Positions 52,458-61,200 of a stretch of 64,000 nt of DNA are shown here, piece by piece. Each line of letters begins with the position of its first letter. The first letter of the stretch is position 1. Origin of the DNA: Parvibaculum sp002684405. Its GTDB lineage: Bacteria > Pseudomonadota > Alphaproteobacteria > Parvibaculales > Parvibaculaceae. The notes under the pieces are model-generated. The model ran no database searches and was not told where the DNA came from. It worked only from the letters and a program-made list of their open reading frames with translations. The stretch is taken from the NCBI GenBank assembly GCA_965140395.1, contig OZ223205.1:248001-312000 (forward strand). Reading direction: 5' to 3'. Position numbers and translations under genes: made by a program.

Positions 52458-53255
52458 TCAGTTCTTCACCAGTGCGCGATAGGCATGCCATGTGGCGTGG
52501 CCCACCAGCGGGAAGGTGAAGATCATGCCGATGAACAGCGTGGCGATGCCGAAGCCCATCGCAAAGGCGATGATCCAGCCCCAGAGCATCATCGGCCAGA
52601 AATTCTTCCGAACCGCCTGAAAGCTGGCAAGGACCGCCGTGACGGCGTCCACATCCCGCGCCATGAGAAGCGGCACGGAGATCGCGGAGAGGGCGAAGGT
52701 GAAGACCGCCAGCACCGCGCCGACAATGGTGCCCACCACAAGCAGGCTCAGCCCATGCGGCGTCAGCAGCAATGTGGGAATGAAGTCCGGAAGCGGCGGA
52801 AACCCGCTATCGCCGAAAAAGAGCGCGAAGAGCAGCGTCGCCACCCGCATCCACACCAGGAACACGCCCATCAGTATGATGCCCATAAAGGCAAGCTGGG
52901 CGGGGCTGCGCGTGGAAACGAACAGCACGTCGAAAAGCGCCACATGGCGCCCGCTTTCCATCCGGCGGCTCGCCTCATACATGCCGACGGCCAGCATCGG
53001 CCCCACGATCATGAAGCCGGCACCGGCAGCCAGCGCGAGCGAACTCGCATTCAGCCAGAACATCGCCGCGACCAGCGCGGCGGAAATGGCGGAAAATCCG
53101 AGCCCGTAGCTCAGGCTGACCAGGGGCGCGCGGCCCATATCCGCCCAGCCACGCCGAATCCATATCCATGGATCGTCCGCCCTGATCTTTGCAATTTCGA
53201 TGGAACCGGATCCACCGCCTGCTTTCTGGCCCTCATGGCTGAGTGCTACGCCCAT
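52458..53255 (-). CDS. DUF2189 membrane protein
   Basis: The 265-residue protein matches DUF2189: IRADDPWIWIRRGWADMGRAPLVSLSYGLGFSAISA, then about six hydrophobic helices, with FQAVRKNFWPMMLWGWIIAF and the end HATWHAYRALV. Function is unknown; related genes often accompany cbb3 oxidase or denitrification loci. It converges on ccoS with six bases between. An FNR-like half-site (TTGATCTAG, plus GCCAT) is 65 bases upstream, so co-induction with the oxidase is possible. ATG 53255 follows GGAGGCGACC. Confidence 0.82.
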   Translation of the reverse strand: MGVALSHEGQKAGGGSGSIEIAKIRADDPWIWIRRGWADMGRAPLVSLSYGLGFSAISAALVAAMFWLNASSLALAAGAGFMIVGPMLAVGMYEASRRMESGRHVALFDVLFVSTRSPAQLAFMGIILMGVFLVWMRVATLLFALFFGDSGFPPLPDFIPTLLLTPHGLSLLVVGTIVGAVLAVFTFALSAISVPLLMARDVDAVTAVLASFQAVRKNFWPMMLWGWIIAFAMGFGIATLFIGMIFTFPLVGHATWHAYRALVKN

Positions 53256-53319
53256 GGTCGCCTCCTCCCGACAAAACCATACCTCAAGAAAGGATATGTC
53301 AATTTGTCGCACCACGTCC

Positions 53320-53333
53320 ATGGCCTAGATCAA
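53320..53333 (-). promoter_or_regulatory. Partial FNR/FixK-like box upstream of the DUF2189 gene
   Basis: On the minus strand the site reads TTGATCTAGGCCAT: a full TTGAT half and a weaker GCCAT half at the correct four-base spacing. Confidence 0.4.
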
Positions 53334-53475
53334 CAATCGGCATTCCCACCTGCCAACGCTGATCGCGCAAGCGTGATCGCTTGTGTGAGGAAAGGAAGCG
53401 CCTGGGGGCCTACATTCAGGAATGAGGCGGCCCCGCCGCAAAACAGCGAGAGACGGAAACCCGGGAAGAACGACC

Positions 53476-54162
53476 ATGAAATTACAGACCGCAAAGACCC
53501 TCGGCCTTGCCGCCCTGACCTTCATGGCGCTGCTGCTGATTGCGAGCATGACCGGGCGCGGCGCGAGCGCGGACGACGCGGCCATGGCGCCGAACCCGGA
53601 TAAAGGCGCGCATCTGGCGGTCGCCACCTTTGCGGGCGGCTGCTTCTGGTGCATGGAACCGCCCTTCGAAAAACTGGACGGCGTGAAGAAAGTCGTTTCC
53701 GGCTATACCGGCGGCGATGTGAAGAACCCGACCTATGAACAGGTGTCCGAAGGCGGCACCGGCCATGCCGAGGCCGTGCAGATCACCTACGATCCCGCCA
53801 AGGTCAGCTACAAGAAGCTGCTCTACATCTTCTGGCGCAATACCGACCCGCTGCGGAAGAACGCGCAGTTCTGCGATGTCGGATATCAGTACCGCACCGC
53901 CATCTTCCCCCATGGGGCGGAGCAGAAGAAACTCGCCGAGGAGAGCAAGGAAGAGCTGGAAAAGTCCGGCCGTTTCAAAAAGCCCATCCAGACCGAGATC
54001 GTGGACGCCGGGCCCTTCTACCCGACCGAGACCTATCATCAGGACTATTATCTGAAGAATCCGCTCCGCTACAAATTCTACCGTTGGAATTGCGGCCGCG
54101 ATCAGCGCCTCGACCAGCTCTGGGGCGACGAGGCGCGCGGCGGCGAACCCGCGGAACACTGA
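53476..54162 (+). CDS. msrA: Exported peptide methionine-S-sulfoxide reductase
   Basis: The 228-residue protein has an N-terminal signal or anchor (LGLAALTFMALLLIASMTGRGASA) before the catalytic domain. The active Cys lies in FAGGCFWCMEPPFE; YTGGDVKNPTYEQVSEGGTGHAEAV and GYQYRTAIF are family blocks, and a late Cys in RWNCGRDQ may act as resolving Cys. It repairs S-methionine sulfoxide, probably in the periplasm. ATG 53476 has GGGAAGAACG upstream. msrB follows after 32 bases. Confidence 0.93.
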   Translation: MKLQTAKTLGLAALTFMALLLIASMTGRGASADDAAMAPNPDKGAHLAVATFAGGCFWCMEPPFEKLDGVKKVVSGYTGGDVKNPTYEQVSEGGTGHAEAVQITYDPAKVSYKKLLYIFWRNTDPLRKNAQFCDVGYQYRTAIFPHGAEQKKLAEESKEELEKSGRFKKPIQTEIVDAGPFYPTETYHQDYYLKNPLRYKFYRWNCGRDQRLDQLWGDEARGGEPAEH

Positions 54163-54194
54163 ACGAGCGGATGATCGAGCAAAAGGAGGCGACC

Positions 54195-54725
54195 ATGAAC
54201 AAGACGACACGACGCGGCTTTCTGGCAGGCGTGAGTGGCGCGGCCCTTCTCGGCGCAGGCGCCTGGGCGTGGCGGAGCAGCGCCGACGCAAGCCCCGCGA
54301 ACAAGGAAGCGTTCGAAATCACGAAAACACCCGCGGAATGGAAAGCACAGCTCACCAAGCAGCAATATTACGTGCTGCGCGATCACGGGACGGAGCGCTC
54401 CTATTCGAGCCCCCTCGACAAGGAAAAGCGCGCCGGTATCTATCACTGCGCCGGCTGCGATCTCGCGCTTTATTCGTCCGAGGCAAAATTCGACAGCGGC
54501 ACCGGCTGGCCGAGCTTCTACGAGCCCCTGCCCAATGCCATCGGCACCTCGGAAGACAGCTCCTTCTTCATGACACGCACGGAAGTGCATTGCCGCCGCT
54601 GCGGCGGCCATCTGGGCCATGTCTTCGATGACGGCCCGCCGCCCACGGGCCTTCGCTACTGCATGAACGGCGTGGCGATGACGTTCGCGCCGGGCGAAAC
54701 GGCCGAGGATGCCAAGGCGAGCTAA
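54195..54725 (+). CDS. msrB: Tat-exported peptide methionine-R-sulfoxide reductase
   Basis: The 176-residue protein begins with a twin-arginine signal (TTRRGFLAGVSGAALLGAGAWAW). The MsrB domain has the zinc Cys pairs CAGC and CRRC, GTGWPSFYEPL, GGHLGHVFDDGP and the catalytic Cys in RYCMNG. It reduces R-methionine sulfoxide and complements the exported MsrA upstream. An AAGGAGGCG ribosome site fixes the start. Its stop overlaps the convergent gene by four bases. Confidence 0.93.
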   Translation: MNKTTRRGFLAGVSGAALLGAGAWAWRSSADASPANKEAFEITKTPAEWKAQLTKQQYYVLRDHGTERSYSSPLDKEKRAGIYHCAGCDLALYSSEAKFDSGTGWPSFYEPLPNAIGTSEDSSFFMTRTEVHCRRCGGHLGHVFDDGPPPTGLRYCMNGVAMTFAPGETAEDAKAS

Positions 54726-55186
54726 CGCGCGCGCAATCGCGCCTGCACCGCGCTTTCCAGCGCACGAAGAAAACGGGAGCGGTCGTCGCGGGTAAAGCCG
54801 CGGCCGCTCCCCTTTACCTCTCCGGTCTCGCGCAGATCCTTCATCAGGTCGCGCATGGCAAGCGCCATGCCGATGCTGGATGCCGTAAACGGCTTGCCAT
54901 CATGCCCGATCGCAGCGGCCTGTTTTTCAAGGCAGCGCGAGGCGAGCGGAATGTCGCCCGTGACAGCAATATCGCCCTCGCCGATATGCTCGACGATCCA
55001 GTCATCGGCCGCGTCCGGACCTTCCGGCACCACGACCGGCTTCAACAGCGGATTGCCGGTCGGCCGCATCCCGCTATTGGAGACGATATGAACGGTGAGC
55101 CCGTGGCGCGTCGCCACCCGCTCCACCTCCGCCTTGACGGGGCAGGCATCGGCATCGACGAAAATTTCAGGAAGCGTGTCGGTCAT
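54722..55186 (-). CDS. YaiI/YqxD family protein (DUF188, PIN-like fold)
   Basis: The 154-residue protein matches UPF0178: IFVDADACPVKAEVERVATRHGLTV near the start, VPEGPDAADDWIVEHIGEGDIAVTGDIPLA in the middle and FTASSIGMALAMRDLMKDLRETGE later. The conserved Asp residues suggest a PIN-like nuclease fold, but no activity is established. It is divergent from the flavoprotein gene. Confidence 0.9.
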   Translation of the reverse strand: MTDTLPEIFVDADACPVKAEVERVATRHGLTVHIVSNSGMRPTGNPLLKPVVVPEGPDAADDWIVEHIGEGDIAVTGDIPLASRCLEKQAAAIGHDGKPFTASSIGMALAMRDLMKDLRETGEVKGSGRGFTRDDRSRFLRALESAVQARLRAR

Positions 55187-55226
55187 GCTCTTCGCGCAGT
55201 TCTGAATCGGAAATCCGCTTCTATCA

Positions 55227-55243
55227 TAATCGGAAGCCGATTA
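55227..55243. promoter_or_regulatory. Candidate operator in the yaiI / flavoprotein divergent region
   Basis: TAATCGG-AAG-CCGATTA is a perfect 7-bp inverted repeat 13 bases before the flavoprotein start. A further ATCGGAA copy lies at 55206-55212. Confidence 0.4.
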
Positions 55244-55255
55244 AGTTCCCCCGCC

Positions 55256-56515
55256 ATGACCAAGGAAAGCCCCAAAGCGATCATCATAGGCGGCGGCCCG
55301 GCGGGCCTGATGGCCGCCGAGGCGATAGCCGACAGGGCGCCGGGCGCCGCCATCCATGTCTATGACGCCATGCCCTCATTCGGCCGGAAGCTGCTGATGG
55401 CGGGGCGCGGCGGGCTCAACCTGACGCACTCCGAACCTTTCGACGCCTTCCTCGCGCGCTATGGCGAGGCGGCCGACTGGCTCGCCCCCGCCTTGCGCGC
55501 CTTCGGACCGAAGGAGGTGATCGCCTGGGCGGAAGGGCTCGGGCAGGAAACCTTTGTCGGCTCCTCGGGCCGCATCTTTCCCAAAAGCTTCAAAGCATCG
55601 CCGCTGCTGCGTGCCTGGCTTCTCCGCCTCGACGGAAAAGGCGTGACGCTGCATGCGCGGCATCGCTGGACCGGCTGGGACGAGAAGGACGCGCTGACCT
55701 TCGACACGCCGGAGGGTGACGTGCGTGTCGCCCCGAACGCGACCGTGCTGGCGCTGGGCGGCGCGAGCTGGCCGCGCCTCGGCTCACGCGGCGACTGGAC
55801 CGGCCTGCTGGCGGCGCGGGGCGTGGACCTGCGCCCCTTCCAGCCCGCCAATTGCGGTTTCGAGACCGGCTGGTCAGCCCATATGCGCGAGCGCTTTGCG
55901 GGCGCCCCGGTGAAATCGGTGGCGCTGAGCCTCGCAGGGCATAGGGTGGAAGGCGAGTTCATCATCACGTCGTCAGGCGTCGAGGGCGGCGCCGTCTATG
56001 CGCTGTCACGCTTTCTGCGCGACGAAATCGAACGGGCGGGAGAGACGACGCTTTACCTCGATCTCACACCCGACCGCCCGCGGGAAAGGCTCGTCCGCGA
56101 TCTTTCCCGTCCGCACCACAAAGCATCCCTTGCCAACCACCTACGCAAGGCGGCGGGCATTTCAGGGGTCAAGGCCGCCCTGCTGCGGGAATGCGCGGTA
56201 AAGGAGGCTTTTTCCTCTCCCGAAACGCTTGCAGACGCAATCAAGGCCCTGCCCCTGCGGCTCGCAAACCCGGTATCCATGGAAAGCGCCATCAGCGTGG
56301 CAGGTGGCATTACACAAAACGCGCTGGATGGAGATATGATGCTTAAAGCTCTTCCCGGCACGTTCTGCGCCGGGGAGATGCTCGATTGGGAAGCGCCGAC
56401 AGGCGGCTATCTGCTGACCGCATGTCTTGCCACCGGCCTGAGGGCGGGCATCGGGGCAAGCCGCCGGGTCGCAGCGCCGATCGCGGTATCGCAAGCCGAT
56501 CCAACCGGGCCTTGA
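55256..56515 (+). CDS. YhiN/HI0933-type FAD-dependent oxidoreductase
   Basis: The 419-residue protein has the FAD Rossmann motif IIIGGGPAGLMAAEAI, then FGRKLLMAGRGGLNLTHSE, FVGSSGRIFPKSFKASPLLRAWL, TVLALGGASWPRLGSRGDW and the C-terminal GGITQNALDGDMMLKALPGTFCAGEMLDWEAPTGGYLL block. This is the BaiN/YhiN family; the reaction is unknown (some are called aminoacetone oxidases). ATG 55256 is chosen by homology; the open frame further upstream is antisense to yaiI. Confidence 0.9.
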   Translation: MTKESPKAIIIGGGPAGLMAAEAIADRAPGAAIHVYDAMPSFGRKLLMAGRGGLNLTHSEPFDAFLARYGEAADWLAPALRAFGPKEVIAWAEGLGQETFVGSSGRIFPKSFKASPLLRAWLLRLDGKGVTLHARHRWTGWDEKDALTFDTPEGDVRVAPNATVLALGGASWPRLGSRGDWTGLLAARGVDLRPFQPANCGFETGWSAHMRERFAGAPVKSVALSLAGHRVEGEFIITSSGVEGGAVYALSRFLRDEIERAGETTLYLDLTPDRPRERLVRDLSRPHHKASLANHLRKAAGISGVKAALLRECAVKEAFSSPETLADAIKALPLRLANPVSMESAISVAGGITQNALDGDMMLKALPGTFCAGEMLDWEAPTGGYLLTACLATGLRAGIGASRRVAAPIAVSQADPTGP

Positions 56516-56540
56516 ATATATTATATATCTCTTATATAAG
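56516..56540. promoter_or_regulatory. AT-rich palindromic operator/promoter of the BigR-like gene
   Basis: ATATAT-T-ATATAT (56516-56528) and CTTATATAAG (56531-56540) are perfect palindromes in an otherwise GC-rich region, directly after the flavoprotein stop and 40 bases before the regulator start. BigR-type repressors bind AT-rich dyads at their own promoters. Confidence 0.6.
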
Positions 56541-56579
56541 TAACTCATGAAAGGCTGCCGGGCAGCCGGGAGTAGCAAG

Positions 56580-56906
56580 ATGGTCGAAACGGTCGATGCA
56601 ACCATCATGGAACTTGAGCAAAGCGCAGCGGATGCCGCTCAACTATTGCGCGCCATGTCGAATGAGCGCCGCCTGCTCATCATGTGCCAGATCGCGGACA
56701 GGGAACTGTCGGTCGGCCAGATACAGGATCTGATCGGCATCGGCCAGTCGGCCCTGTCGCAGCATCTGGCCGTTTTGCGCGATCTCGGTCTGGTCGAGAC
56801 GCGGCGCGAAGCGCAGACCATCTACTATCACCTCGCCTCCCCCGCGGCCCTCGCCATTATCAACACGCTGGTCGGCATCTTCTGTCCGCCCGGCGTGAAG
56901 AAATAA
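56580..56906 (+). CDS. ArsR-family regulator of the BigR/SqrR persulfide-sensing type
   Basis: The 108-residue winged-helix protein has AQLLRAMSNERRLLIMCQIADRELSVGQIQDL, the recognition helix GQSALSQHLAVLRDLGLVETRREAQTIYYHLAS, and a final GIFCPP. The two Cys (residues 36 and 102 from this start) are 66 residues apart, the same spacing as the sensing Cys41/Cys107 of SqrR. They should form a polysulfide bridge that releases DNA. ATG 56580 has GGGAG at seven bases; ATG 56547 is possible. A rhodanese gene follows after ten bases. Confidence 0.88.
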   Translation: MVETVDATIMELEQSAADAAQLLRAMSNERRLLIMCQIADRELSVGQIQDLIGIGQSALSQHLAVLRDLGLVETRREAQTIYYHLASPAALAIINTLVGIFCPPGVKK

Positions 56907-56916
56907 GGAACGAACA

Positions 56917-57234
56917 ATGTCTTTGAAGCCCGTTGACGTGAAGACCGTGGAGAAATGGCTCGCCGATGGCGATTGCGTGCTGGTGGATATTCGCGAACCG
57001 AACGAGACCGCCGCGGAACGCATTCCCGGCGCCAAACTCGTCCCGCTGTCCGGCATCGGGAACGACCCGATCGCCGATCTCGGCGACAAGCCGGTCGTGT
57101 TCCACTGCAAGGGCGGCATGCGGACCCAGAAATTCGGAAACCAGCTTTCGGGCTGCGCCGGCGGCTGCGAAGGCTTCTATCTGGAAGGCGGCATCGAAGC
57201 CTGGAAGAAAGCCGGTCACAAAGTCGAACGCTGA
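56917..57234 (+). CDS. Single-domain rhodanese
   Basis: The 105-residue protein has the rhodanese pattern VLVDIREPNETAAERIPGAKLVPL, the active-site loop HCKGGMRT with the persulfide Cys, and FYLEGGIEAWKKAGH. It moves sulfane sulfur between thiols. Cotranscription with the persulfide sensor suggests a role in sulfide or persulfide homeostasis. A strong terminator follows. Confidence 0.93.
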   Translation: MSLKPVDVKTVEKWLADGDCVLVDIREPNETAAERIPGAKLVPLSGIGNDPIADLGDKPVVFHCKGGMRTQKFGNQLSGCAGGCEGFYLEGGIEAWKKAGHKVER

Positions 57235-57266
57235 TCGCAGCGGCCGGCCTTGCGGCAAAGGATTTG

Positions 57267-57298
57267 GGGAGCGCTCTTTTCAAGAGCGCTCCCTTTTT
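57267..57298 (+). terminator. Rho-independent terminator after the rhodanese gene
   Basis: GGGAGCGCTCTT / AAGAGCGCTCCC is a perfect 12-bp stem with a three-base loop, followed by TTTTT. Confidence 0.92.
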
Positions 57299-57402
57299 CG
57301 CCTCGACCGCCATGGCACGTTTGCGGTTGTGCCCGTCACAATGTCAAAGCACACTTGCCTTTCGGACTTTGACTGAACGCAGCGCAACCGCGGGAGAATA
57401 GC

Positions 57403-57657
57403 TTGTCTGTACGCCTCACATTCGGTCTGGCCGCCCTTGGCGCGACAGCCGCCGGCGCCCTCGTCTTCGGCCCCGTCATCGCCCCCGCCCTGCTGCGCGC
57501 CGCCAAACCGGCGGCCAAGACCGCAACCAAGACGGCGGTCATTCTCGCCGAGCGCGCAGGCGAGAGCTTCGCCGAATTCATGGAAATCGTCGAAGACGCC
57601 TATGCCGAGGCGGAAGCCGAACTCGCCGAAAGCCGCAACCCGTCCGGCGAGGGCTGA
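57403..57657 (+). CDS. DUF5132-like small membrane protein next to a P-type ATPase
   Basis: The 84-residue protein has a Gly/Ala-rich N-terminal helix (LTFGLAALGATAAGALVFGPVIAPALL), a basic Ala/Lys segment (RAAKPAAKTATKTAVILAERAGE) and an acidic Glu/Ala-rich end. This resembles DUF5132 proteins found beside cation ATPases and, in layout only, the mycobacterial PacL scaffolds. The start is TTG 57403 with GGGAGAA upstream. The next start follows one base after its stop. Confidence 0.65.
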   Translation: MSVRLTFGLAALGATAAGALVFGPVIAPALLRAAKPAAKTATKTAVILAERAGESFAEFMEIVEDAYAEAEAELAESRNPSGEG

Positions 57658-57658
57658 T

Positions 57659-58267
57659 ATGCCCGCGAAGAAAGAGGACGGCCCGGAAAAGAAGACCGGC
57701 AGGAAGACAGCCGCCAAAAGCGCGACGACGCGCAAACCCGCCACGAAGCGCCGTGCGACGAAACGCACCGCCCCGCCGCCGCCATCTGCGAATCTCGAAC
57801 ATCTGACGCAAGAGCGTGCCCGCATCCGCGTGCCCGCCTTGCGGCGCCAACGCGAAGCGCTCGAGAAGCTCGCCCATGCGATGATCGATCTGCCGGGCGT
57901 CTATTCGGTCGAGGCCAATCCGCTGACGGCGGGCCTTCTCATCCGTTATCAGGGCGATTTCGGCGAGATCGGCAAGGGCGCCATCGAGGCGGGGCTATTC
58001 ATTCTGGAAGAGCCTGCACCGGCCCCCGACGCCATGACGGGTTTGCGCGAACGGATGCGTGATGTCGAGACGATGCTCCGTCGCAATTCGTCGGGCTCGT
58101 TCGATGTGAACACCGCCATGTTTCTCTTTTTCTCTCTGGTCGCGGTGGTGCAGCTCGCGCGCGGGCGCATCGCCATGCCTGCCTTCTCCGCCCTCTGGTA
58201 CGCACTGAACTCTCTTCGCTCGGCATCCTTCGAAGGCGAGAACGGCAAGGGCGCGCCGGGGGAATAG
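57659..58267 (+). CDS. Membrane protein with HMA-like (HMA_2) domain
   Basis: The 202-residue protein has a Lys/Arg/Ala-rich N-terminus (residues 1-38), then an HMA_2-like module (RARIRVPALRRQREALEKLAHAMIDLPGV, followed by YSVEANPLTAGLLIRY; residues 53-97). A hydrophobic region at about 151-187 follows. It lacks a CxxC metal motif. The same module occurs at the N-terminus of the ATPase encoded opposite. It is cotranscribed with the DUF5132-like gene; the stops of this gene and the ATPase gene are 20 bases apart. Confidence 0.65.
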   Translation: MPAKKEDGPEKKTGRKTAAKSATTRKPATKRRATKRTAPPPPSANLEHLTQERARIRVPALRRQREALEKLAHAMIDLPGVYSVEANPLTAGLLIRYQGDFGEIGKGAIEAGLFILEEPAPAPDAMTGLRERMRDVETMLRRNSSGSFDVNTAMFLFFSLVAVVQLARGRIAMPAFSALWYALNSLRSASFEGENGKGAPGE

Positions 58268-58287
58268 CTTCCGGCGTCATTGCGGGG

Positions 58288-61200
58288 TCAGGAGACGGGG
58301 TGCGACGCGGCATCCTTCATCGTGCGCCGCGCCAGCAGATATTCATTGCCCGCGAACGAGGCGAGCATGCCGCCGCCAATGACGAGCCCGTCGGAAATCC
58401 CGATCGGCGCGAGACCCAGCAGGCGGCGGAGCGGCGGCCAGGCCAGCGGCAGCACCTGAAGCGCGCCCGCAGCCGCGAGCGTGCCGTTCAGATATTTGTT
58501 GCCGAACAGCTCGCCGCCGGTGAGCCCGTGGAACCGGTCGTGCCGGCAGGAAAGCGCATGAAGAAGCTGAGCGCCGACCAGTGTGGAAAAGGTCAGGCTG
58601 CGCGTGCGCGGGCCCGGCCCGTAACGCAGCAATCCATATCCATGCGCGGCAAGCGCGGAGGCGGAAATGATCCCCGCCTCGCTTGCCAGCATCTTGTAAT
58701 AGTCCGGCGTGAACATCGGCGCATCGGGATCGCGCGGCGGCACCGACATGATGCCCTGTTCCGGCTCTTCCAGCGCAAGACCCAGCGCGGGCAGCACATC
58801 CGTCACCAGATTGATCCAGAACATCTCCATGGGCGATTCGAGCTGGTCGCCCGGTGACATCGTTTCCGCCGCGATCACCGCGATCTCCGAAAGGTTCGTC
58901 GCCAGCAGGAAATGAATTGCCTTGCGGATATTCGCATAGGTCGCACGCCCCTGCGCGATGCCCGCGCCGAGCGTGGTGAGATCGTCATCGCGGATCACGA
59001 CATCGGCCACGTCCTGCGCCGACTGCGCCCCGCCCTGCCCCATGGCGATGCCGACATCGGCGGCCCGAAGCGCCGGGCCGTCATTGATGCCGTCGCCCGT
59101 CATGCCGACACGCATGCCCGTTTCCTGGAGCGCCCGGATGATTTCCAGCTTTCGGGCCGGGCTTACCCGCGCAAACACATTGCCGCTCGCGATCGTCCTT
59201 CGGAACTCTTCCGGCGAAAGGCTGTCGAGCTTCGCCGCATCGACGACCACCGGCGCCGCGTCGCCCGCAAGGCCGACTTCGCGCGCAATGGCATGGGCTG
59301 TCGCCGGCTGGTCGCCCGTAATCATCACGGTACGGATACCCGCCTTGTGGAACTCGGCCATCAGATCGGCCATGCCGCCCCGCAACGGATCCTTCATTGC
59401 CACAAGACCGAGCCAAATGAGGTCTTTCGGCTCGTCGGGATCGTTCCCGGGATCATGGCTGTAGGCAAGCCCGAGCACGCGCAGGCCTTCGCCGCCGAGC
59501 CTTTCATTCTCCGCAACGATCTGCGCCCGCGCCGCGTCGTCGATCACGCCGAGAACGCCATCCACTTCCATGACACGGCAGTGCTGCAACACCTGATCGG
59601 GACTGCCCTTCACCGCCAGAGAGATCTTTTCTTCCGAAATGCGATGATGGCGCGAGACCATGAATTTGCGCTGCTCGGTGCGATAGACGATACGATCCGC
59701 GGGATTGTCGTCGCGAACCGCGGCGACATCGACACCGCCGCGCGCGGCAAGGTCGACAAGCGCCACTTCCGTGGGCGATTCGTGAAACAGGGGACCGTTC
59801 CCGTTCTGCTCGATCCTGACCTCCGAACAGAGCGCCGCGACTTCCAGAAACTTCTTCATTTCATGGCGTGTGAGATCGGCATGACCGTCTTCCGTGCCGA
59901 ACCCGTCCACCCCCAGATGAACCGTCTCCGCTCCCACAAGCAGGCTTTCCACCGTCATCTTGTTCTGGGTGAGCGTGCCCGTCTTGTCGAAACAGAGCAC
60001 GTTGAGGGAACCGAGCCCTTCGACCGCTTCCAGACGGCGCACCAGCACATTCTTCTTTTTCAATTCCCCGAGGCCGAGCGCCAGCGTGCTGGTGGCGATG
60101 GCAGGCAGGCCCTCGGGCACCGCGGCCACCGCCAGCGCAACCGCGCTTTTGAGCATCGGCATGGTGCCGAGACCGCGCGCCACGCCCAGCGCGAAGACGC
60201 CGCCGCACACGCCGAGCGAGAGATAGACGAGATGCCGCCCCATCCGCTCCAGCTCGCGCTCGATGGGGGTCTGGGGCGGGCGCGCCTCACCGGTCAGCGC
60301 CTGGATACGTCCGATTTCCGTTTCGACGCCTGTCGCCATGACGACGGCGAGTCCGCTGCCGCCATCGACGATGGTGCCGCGAAAGATGCAATTGGCGCGC
60401 TCGCCGAGCGGCGCGTCGCGGTCGTCCAGCGTCCCCGCATGTTTGGGCACGGGCACGCTTTCGCCCGTCAGCGAGGATTCGTCCACCGTCAACCCGATCG
60501 CCTCGATGATGCGCGCATCGGCCTCGATAAAGGCGCCAGGTGTGAGCACCACAATATCGCCGGGCACGACCTCGCGAGAGGCGATGTCGCGCACCGCGCC
60601 TTCGCGCCGGACAAGCACGCGATGTTCGCCATGGCCGGTAATGTCGCGGATCGTCTTTTCCGCGCCCGACTCCATCGCATAGCCGACGCCGCCATTGGCC
60701 CCGACGACGCCCAGCGTCACCAGCGCATCGAGCGGACTGCCGGTTGCAAACGACATGATCGCGGAACCGCCCAGCATGGCGACGGGCAGGCTCTTGAACT
60801 GATCGAGGAAGAGCGCGAGATCCGAGCGCGGCTCGCCGACAGGCAATTCATTGGGGCCTTGCTCGCGCAGGCGCGACGCGGCCTCTTCCACGCCCAGCCC
60901 TTCGCGGCGGGCGGCGACGGCGGCAAGCGCTTCTTCCAGAGGAACGGCATGCCAGCCTTCCGCGACACGGGGCGCGGAGGCCGGTGACGGCTCATGCGTG
61001 CCCGGCACCGGCTTTTTCCGGCCCGGCTTGTTCTGTCGGGGAGAGGCTGGACCTTTCGCGACGCCCGGCGCCATGGCTTTGCCGTCGAGCAGCCCGTCGA
61101 TACGCCAGGCCATCTCCTCATGGCTCAGCGCCCGGTCGAACTCCACCAGCAGATTGCCCGTCCTCAGGTCGATGCGGGCGCGCGTCACCTGCGGATCGCC

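Noticed and set aside
58912..60987. 691-codon plus-strand open frame
   Set aside because: It is antisense to the P-type ATPase and has no recognisable domain.
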